Shown here: one piece after another, positions 4,903-8,718 of the stretch
Layout of the letters: each line of letters starts with the position of its first letter
Position numbering within the stretch: position 1 is the first letter of the stretch
NCBI GenBank assembly: GCA_030613835.1
Contig: JAUWLH010000051.1
Span: 1 to 8,718, forward strand
Origin: Candidatus Bathyarchaeota archaeon
GTDB taxonomy: Archaea; Thermoproteota; Bathyarchaeia; TCS64
DNA length: 8,718 bases
Direction of reading: 5' to 3'
The notes under the pieces: model-generated
What the model was told of the DNA's origin: nothing
Databases searched by the model: none
Seen by the model: the letters and a program-made list of their open reading frames with translations, nothing else
Translations under genes and position numbers: made by a program

Positions 4903-5361
4903 TTGAATTTTGTAGAAGAACCTAAGCAAAGAACATACGATACTACTTTAGAGGAACGGGCTATCGAGTTCCATGGACATGATGGTCCATACATGGTCAT
5001 CGGCCTCAGGATGGGGTTAACTGCCTTAGAACTGCTTGACTGTAAAGGTTGGTTTGATCTTGAATGTGAGGTGAGGTTGAAATGGAATCCCCCTGATTCT
5101 TGTGTTATTGATGGAATTCAGAGCAGCACAGGTTGTACGATGGGAAAAAAGAACATCCGCGTAGTGGAAAAACAAGGAATAATGGCTATTTTTAGATCTG
5201 GGGAAAATGAATTTATCCTTATTCTGAAACCTGATGTGATCTCTAAAATAAAGAGAAAAATGGTAGGAGAAGATATTCCTCATGAGCTGATCGAGGAGTT
5301 GAAGGTAGCTGACTCGGATGAATTGTTTGAGATGAGTCTGAGTACCGATAGTAATAGCTGA
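4903..5361 (+). CDS. FmdE-family (Tsp) metal-binding protein
   Basis: The protein is about 152 residues. ERAIEFHGHDGPYMVIGLRM is the FmdE hallmark near the N-terminus, the family's usual FHGHxxP metal site with the common Cys replaced by Gly. WNPPDSCVIDGIQSSTGCT followed by MGKKNI is the second conserved block, with two cysteines that with the histidines could hold a metal. FmdE proteins occur beside formylmethanofuran dehydrogenase and many other redox operons; their reaction is not established. I place the start at TTG 4903, which has AAGGTGA five to six bases ahead. The open frame extends back to ATG 4852, but that ATG lies inside the promoter element and would add a charged non-conserved segment. 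The C-terminal part (EDIPHELIEELKVADSDELF) resembles the region after the core in longer family members. No zinc-ribbon follows. It is divergent from the split-Soret gene. Confidence 0.85.
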   Translation: MNFVEEPKQRTYDTTLEERAIEFHGHDGPYMVIGLRMGLTALELLDCKGWFDLECEVRLKWNPPDSCVIDGIQSSTGCTMGKKNIRVVEKQGIMAIFRSGENEFILILKPDVISKIKRKMVGEDIPHELIEELKVADSDELFEMSLSTDSNS

Positions 5362-5454
5362 AAAAGAAAGAATGCTAGTGCATCAGCCTAATCCCTAATA
5401 TTATCTCCAATTCACCCTCTGAAAGTATGGAGCTGAGTTAGAACTGGATCCAAA

Positions 5455-5538
5455 CTAGGATAAGATCTCAACATTATGCGTATCCATTATTCCCTTGCAT
5501 ATCGCCAACCCCATACCCCATGCGGAGTTGAGGCTCCA
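5455..5538 (-). pseudogene. Possible remnant of a histidine kinase ATPase domain
   Basis: The minus strand reads, up to a TAG stop at 5457-5455, GMGLAICKGIMDTHNVEI. This matches the G2 box and following helix of histidine-kinase catalytic domains (typically G-x-GLAI-C/S-K-x-I-V/M-x-x-H-G-G-x-I). The usual glycines after the histidine are replaced and the frame stops three residues later. Nothing recognisable of the N, G1 or F boxes is seen upstream in the same frame. About 18 residues carry the whole case, so chance resemblance is possible. Confidence 0.38.
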
Positions 5539-5629
5539 AATAAGTATATTAATACGAAATTATGCTCAACCAATCTAAATAATACACACCAGAAATGTTA
5601 GTTTAGTCTAGCCAAAAAATTTTTAAGAG

Positions 5630-5639
5630 TATAAAACTT
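5630..5639 (+). promoter_or_regulatory. TATA-like promoter inside the gap
   Basis: TATAAAACTT follows a purine-rich AAGAG, a reasonable archaeal BRE/TATA pair. Transcription would begin near 5655 and could give the hydrolase gene a leader of over 200 bases that includes the paired repeats. No -35/-10 pair of bacterial type is clearer. Confidence 0.35.
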
Positions 5640-5755
5640 TATTATATTGTCAGGATGGAGCATGAGTCACTTCGACCCTGACTGGTTCAGGACTTGACTA
5701 TGGATTTACGCCTATGCAAAGAGGTGTCCAGGTCATAAAGTCCTTTACCAATTCT

Positions 5756-5802
5756 ATTAATTGAACACAGCTATACGGAAACGAATGAAGTGTTCAGTTA
5801 AT
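5756..5802. repeat. 13-base inverted repeat upstream of the hydrolase gene
   Basis: ATTAATTGAACAC (5756-5768) pairs with GTGTTCAGTTAAT (5790-5802), 12 of 13 positions exact and one G-U wobble, around a 21-base loop. It lies 78 bases before the hydrolase ATG. It could be an operator or an RNA stem in the leader. Confidence 0.55.
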
Positions 5803-5846
5803 TCGTTAAATTTGCGGTTAATGTAATATAGTTTGGTAAACAGGCA

Positions 5847-5854
5847 GTTTAAAA
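5847..5854 (+). promoter_or_regulatory. Proximal TATA-like box of the hydrolase gene
   Basis: GTTTAAAA sits 27-34 bases before ATG 5881, which would give an almost leaderless transcript. That fits the absence of a well-placed ribosome site before the ATG (GGGGTT is 14 bases away). It competes with the box at 5630. Confidence 0.35.
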
Positions 5855-5880
5855 GATGAAATGGGGTTAGAATATTTCAA

Positions 5881-6825
5881 ATGAAAGACACGTCTAAATA
5901 TTCTGCCTTCGGGGGTAGTGGCTGGTCACCACGAACGGCATCACTACGAGAGGAAATCGGGGTTCTTTGGGGAAGTTGTGGTATTTCAACCCAGTATTCA
6001 AAGCTGAAATCGGTGCTCCTACACAGGCCAGGGTCGGAGTTCTCCGACCTCGTTGACGCCGATGCCGTTCAGATGCTTGCATTACCCGACCCGAAAAAAG
6101 CCTCGGAGCAACATGACGCCATTGCGAAAGCCTACCGGGCTCAGGACGTGAAGGTAAATTATATCGATCCTCCAGGCACACCGACACCAAATCAGATGTT
6201 CGTCGCTGATCTCATGTTCATGACCCCGGAGGGCGCCATAATCGGCCGACCTGCATCAACGGTTAGGGCGGGGGAAGAAAGGTGGGTTGCTAGGAGGCTT
6301 GCCGAAATAGGGGTCCCAATCATAAGGAGTCTCAGGGGGACAGGGGTCTTTGAGGGTGCCGACGCGGCTTGGATAGATGAAACCACGGTTATGCTTGCGA
6401 CAGGTCATAGGACAAATCACGAGGGGGCAGAGCAGGTAAGGAGTATTTTGAAAGAGATTGGTGTTAATGTCTTCAATGTAGGTCTGCCATACGGCTCAAT
6501 GCATCTTATGGGCACTCTGAGAATCGTCGATAAGGACCTGGCTTTATGTTGGCCTGGAAGGGTACCTTATGATGCGGTTGCGATGCTACGTGACAGAGGT
6601 TTCTCTGTCTACTTTATCCCGAGTTTAGATGAGGCAGGCAGCGGGATGCCGTTGAACTTTGTTACGCTCTCTCCCAGAAAGGTATTGATGCCTGACGGAA
6701 ATCCAGTCACAGAAGAGTTCTATGGTGATTTGGGGATAGATGTGGTAACCGTTAAGATTGACGAACTTGTGAAGGCAGCTGGAGCTGTAGGGTGCCTAAC
6801 GGGAATTCTGGAGCGGAATCAATAG
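5881..6825 (+). CDS. Arginine deiminase / dimethylargininase-like guanidino-group hydrolase
   Basis: The 314-residue protein belongs to the pentein (amidinotransferase/arginine deiminase/DDAH) superfamily, which attacks guanidino carbons through a covalent Cys intermediate. Visible motifs: VLLHRPG (45-51), NQMFVADLMFMTP (104-116, substrate Asp likely D110), GTGVFEGADAAWID (153-166, Glu E158), GHRTNHEGAEQV (175-186), SMHLMGTLRIVD (206-217, catalytic His likely H208) and AVGCLTGILERN (302-313, catalytic Cys likely C305). The Cys-His-Glu/Asp set is therefore complete and an active enzyme is expected. Length fits DDAH-like and short ADI-like members. The first 30 residues (KYSAFGGSGWSPRT) precede the family core. 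No carbamoyltransferase or carbamate kinase gene follows, so a fermentative arginine deiminase pathway is not supported here. A broken ureohydrolase, also acting on guanidino compounds, faces it downstream. Substrate unknown. It lacks the shared promoter element. Confidence 0.85.
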   Translation: MKDTSKYSAFGGSGWSPRTASLREEIGVLWGSCGISTQYSKLKSVLLHRPGSEFSDLVDADAVQMLALPDPKKASEQHDAIAKAYRAQDVKVNYIDPPGTPTPNQMFVADLMFMTPEGAIIGRPASTVRAGEERWVARRLAEIGVPIIRSLRGTGVFEGADAAWIDETTVMLATGHRTNHEGAEQVRSILKEIGVNVFNVGLPYGSMHLMGTLRIVDKDLALCWPGRVPYDAVAMLRDRGFSVYFIPSLDEAGSGMPLNFVTLSPRKVLMPDGNPVTEEFYGDLGIDVVTVKIDELVKAAGAVGCLTGILERNQ

Positions 6826-6937
6826 TACGAAATTGATACGTAGGGAGCGCCAATAATCGCTGCATCGACGCCCTTCAGGTCTTCAGGAATAATCATGTGG
6901 GCACGTCCATGAACGTAGACATATCAAACTCAATCAT
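6819..6937 (-). pseudogene. Frameshifted, truncated ureohydrolase (agmatinase/arginase family) N-terminus
   Basis: On the minus strand one frame gives MIEFDMSTFMDVPT then TGA (6895-6893), and the overlapping frame continues MIIPEDLKGVDAAIIGAPYV and stops at 6821-6819. LKGVDAAIIGAPY strongly resembles the first beta strand of agmatinase/arginase proteins (usual form: ADVAIIGAPYD). Joining the frames near 6896 gives a natural N-terminus for that family. After the APYV the rest of a roughly 300-residue enzyme is missing; the remnant runs into the end of the hydrolase gene and overlaps it by seven bases. A TATA-like TTTATAAG lies upstream (7000-6993). About 35 residues support the call, so it is moderate. 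Confidence 0.48.
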
Positions 6938-6992
6938 CGGGGCGGGTCATCCCTTGAGTAATGAATCCTTAACCTCATTCCAGCTTGGGAAA

Positions 6993-7000
6993 CTTATAAA
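6993..7000. promoter_or_regulatory. TATA-like box, usable in both directions
   Basis: CTTATAAA on the plus strand reads TTTATAAG on the minus strand. Leftward it would initiate near 6967, upstream of the ureohydrolase remnant. Rightward it would initiate near 7018, before the ABC gene. Which is used is unknown. Confidence 0.4.
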
Positions 7001-7090
7001 CATCAACTGTATAGATTTGAATCTGAAATACAATAATATTCACCATGGACTGATAGTTAGGCTAGAAACATGATTTTCATCAATAGATAA

Positions 7091-7100
7091 TTATACATAT
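7091..7100 (+). promoter_or_regulatory. Proximal TATA-like box of the ABC exporter gene
   Basis: TTATACATAT begins 33 bases before the TTG start at 7124, giving an expected transcript start close to the start codon. The bases between hold only a weak GGGA ribosome-site match, consistent with a short leader. Confidence 0.35.
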
Positions 7101-7123
7101 TCCTCAATCCAATTGGGACTGAT

Positions 7124-8718
7124 TTGATTTCTGAGTACGACCCTTCAGACTGGGAGCTAACTAAACGACTGTTAGGGTATATGAAGCCCTTCATGGGCAT
7201 CTTTATCGGGATAGTATTCACGGCGTTCGGCAGGCATGGAATCTTTGCCCTGATCGCGCCCCTCATCGTGGCTCTGATAATTGACTTTGTCCTTGTACCC
7301 GTTCACGGGGCCCACCACTGGTTTATTGACCTCGTGAAAAACTATACAGAGGTCACCACCCCGACGGGGCTCCTGATCGTACTATGTGGTTTCATAGTGC
7401 TTCTTGCTGTGATCCGAGGCTTTTTCCATGTAATCCACATCACTCTCAGGGCTGCCCTCAGCCAGAACATCCTACGGGTAATGAGGCGCGACTTTTACTA
7501 CGCTCTCATTCACAAGTCGTTCTCATACCTCGACCAGGTGATGTCCGGGCAGATCATCAGCCGGATAACCAGCGACATGGGTGCCATAGACCTGTTCTAC
7601 AGCGAGACGGTGCGTGAGATATTCAGGCACGGCATGCAGTTCACGTTCACATTATACATACTTTACACAATCGATCCTAGGCTGACCCTCATATGCAGCG
7701 TACCGATGCCGTTCATCTTCCTCAGCACCCACCTATACTCAAGCAGGATCAGCGGGTATCTTGCCAGGGCCAAGGACCAGTTTGGGGACCTCAACAGCGT
7801 CCTAGTTGAAGGAATAGTGGGTCACAAGCTCATCAAGACCCATGGCATGGAGGGTCACTTCTTTGAGAGGTTCCAGCAACAGAATGAGGGATACGTGGAT
7901 ACGAGCCTCAAGGCATCACGCATCCAGAGCATATATAGACCAAGCTCGGCCGCCATGGTAGCCATCGGCATCGCCCTCGTGATCTACTACGGGGGACAAG
8001 AGGCCGCAGCAGGTCACCTGACCATCGGCGAGATCGTTCTATTCGGAATCTACTTCGCCCAGCTGGTGGGCCCCATGAGAATGTTCGCCCGCCTCATCAT
8101 GTTCTACAATGACGCCATCGCTAGCGCCAGACGAGTCTTCGAGGTCATCGATATCGGTGAGGACGTACCAGAGGCAGAGAACCCCGTGAGAATCGAGATG
8201 AAGGGGGAGATCAATTACAGTGGCGTATCGTTCAGCTATGGAGCGGGCAGAGAGACCCTGAAGGATATCAACCTGCGGATCGAGCCATCGCAACAAGTAG
8301 CCCTGATGGGGTACGTGGGCTCGGGGAAGACCACGTTGGCGGAACTCGTTCCAAGGTTCTATGATGTATCCGAGGGTAGCATCACGATAGACGGCGTCGA
8401 CGTCCGAGATATCGAGCTTAGGAACCTCCGTAAACAGGTGGGTATCGTGCTCCAAGATGTCTTCATCTTCTCGGATACCATCAGGAACAACATCGCGTAC
8501 GGCAGGCCGGATGCAACGGAGGAAGAGATAGTTGCAGCCGCTAAAGCAGCTCAGATTCATGATCACATCGAGAGCCTACCCGAGGGCTACGATACCGCTG
8601 TCGGGGAGCGAGGTATAACGCTGTCAGGAGGGCAGAGGCAGAGGGTGTCCATAGCGAGGACACTATTGACGGACCCGAGGATACTCATACTGGATGACTC
8701 GACAAGCAACGTGGACGC
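7124..8718 (+). CDS. ABC exporter half-subunit (membrane plus ATPase domain), degenerate catalytic site; cut by window end
   Basis: The frame is open from a TAA at 7088-7090 to the window end, 531 codons shown. An N-terminal coupling segment (DWELTKRLLGYMKPF) leads into a type IV exporter membrane domain, with hydrophobic stretches near 20-60 (IFIGIVFTAFG, LIVALIIDFVLV), 87-105 (LLIVLCGFIVLLAVI) and further pairs to about residue 330, including EIVLFGIYFAQLVGPM. The ATPase domain has Walker A GYVGSGKTT (396-404, K402), Q-loop VLQDVFIFSDT, signature LSGGQRQR (500-507) and Walker B ILILDDS (520-526). The catalytic Glu after D524 is Asp (D525), as in the degenerate subunit of heterodimeric exporters such as TM287/288. 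A partner gene with the canonical Glu is expected next to it, downstream and outside the window. The start is TTG 7124 (MISEYDPSDW); ATG 7178 (MKPFMG) would lose the coupling helix. Substrate unknown; codons are visibly more G/C-ending than in the cytochrome region. Confidence 0.9.
   Translation, partial: MISEYDPSDWELTKRLLGYMKPFMGIFIGIVFTAFGRHGIFALIAPLIVALIIDFVLVPVHGAHHWFIDLVKNYTEVTTPTGLLIVLCGFIVLLAVIRGFFHVIHITLRAALSQNILRVMRRDFYYALIHKSFSYLDQVMSGQIISRITSDMGAIDLFYSETVREIFRHGMQFTFTLYILYTIDPRLTLICSVPMPFIFLSTHLYSSRISGYLARAKDQFGDLNSVLVEGIVGHKLIKTHGMEGHFFERFQQQNEGYVDTSLKASRIQSIYRPSSAAMVAIGIALVIYYGGQEAAAGHLTIGEIVLFGIYFAQLVGPMRMFARLIMFYNDAIASARRVFEVIDIGEDVPEAENPVRIEMKGEINYSGVSFSYGAGRETLKDINLRIEPSQQVALMGYVGSGKTTLAELVPRFYDVSEGSITIDGVDVRDIELRNLRKQVGIVLQDVFIFSDTIRNNIAYGRPDATEEEIVAAAKAAQIHDHIESLPEGYDTAVGERGITLSGGQRQRVSIARTLLTDPRILILDDSTSNVD

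Larger units (their letters stand above)
5362..5880. other. 519-base gap without an intact gene
   Basis: No convincing complete gene is seen on either strand. It holds a short histidine-kinase-like fragment (5455-5538, minus), an A/T-rich promoter-like segment (TATAAAAC within 5630-5640), a 33-codon frame broken by TGA (5662-5760), an inverted repeat (5756-5802) and a second TATA-like GTTTAAAA (5847-5854) before the hydrolase gene. These are described separately. Confidence 0.6.

Noticed and set aside
5894..6386. Minus-strand frames opposite the guanidino hydrolase
   Set aside because: The plus strand encodes a complete enzyme with catalytic motifs; the opposite frames look random.
5362..7123. 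tRNA or other standard RNA genes in the gaps
   Set aside because: I found no cloverleaf, TTCNANNC-type arm or box C/D pair that could be defended.
7057..7617. Short frames at the start of the ABC gene (minus 7057-7266 and plus 7384-7617)
   Set aside because: The continuous exporter frame from 7124 to the window end explains this stretch.
8039..8566. 175-residue minus-strand frame in the ABC gene
   Set aside because: It lies entirely opposite the ABC exporter ATPase domain with Walker and signature motifs in frame.

Overview
The window looks like a piece of an anaerobic, cytochrome-rich prokaryote, most likely an archaeon. The evidence for archaea is indirect. Several transcription units begin 30-60 bases downstream of TATA-like boxes (TTATAGG, TTTATAAG, TATAAAAC). 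Poly-T stretches rather than clear hairpin-plus-T terminators follow genes. The gene families (Mrp/NBP35, NifX, CGGC, FmdE, PadR, split-Soret cytochrome) are common in anaerobic archaea but also occur in sulfate-reducing and other anaerobic bacteria. No rRNA, tRNA or taxonomic marker is present, so the assignment is inference.

Layout. (1) Positions 1-2303, minus strand: a tight five-gene operon, read from 2303 downward: CGGC-domain cysteine protein, Mrp/NBP35 ATPase, two NifX/ORP-type metal-cluster proteins, and the start of a MinD-like ATPase with a ferredoxin insert (cut by the window edge). (2) 2490-3344, minus: a membrane-anchored cytochrome with twelve CxxCH motifs. (3) 3443-3832, plus: a PadR-family regulator divergent from that cytochrome. 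(4) 3991-4788, minus: a Tat-exported split-Soret type cytochrome. (5) 4903-5361, plus: an FmdE-family protein divergent from it. (6) 5362-5880: a 519-base gap with inverted repeats and a possible histidine-kinase remnant. (7) 5881-6825, plus: an arginine deiminase/DDAH-like hydrolase. (8) about 6819-6937, minus: a probable broken ureohydrolase N-terminus. (9) 7124-end, plus: an ABC exporter half-subunit, cut by the window edge, with Asp where the catalytic Glu normally sits.

How it fits together. Blocks 1 to 5 appear to form one regulon. Three transcription units (CGGC-Mrp-NifX-NifX-MinD, dodecaheme cytochrome, FmdE) share a 22-base promoter element, TTATAGGTRTA-N2-TGTTATCTA, at nearly the same distance from their start codons. 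The split-Soret gene shares its first half. The PadR regulator lies next to one copy and is the obvious candidate to bind it. The MinD/NifX/NifX/Mrp set resembles the orp (orange protein) clusters of Desulfovibrio, where a NifX-fold protein carries a Mo-Cu-S cluster. Here it is linked by promoter, rather than by operon, to exported cytochromes. The working hypothesis is a co-regulated redox module with a cytoplasmic metal-cluster branch and an extracytoplasmic electron-transfer branch. The amidinohydrolase, the ABC exporter and the remnants lack the element and seem to be separate.
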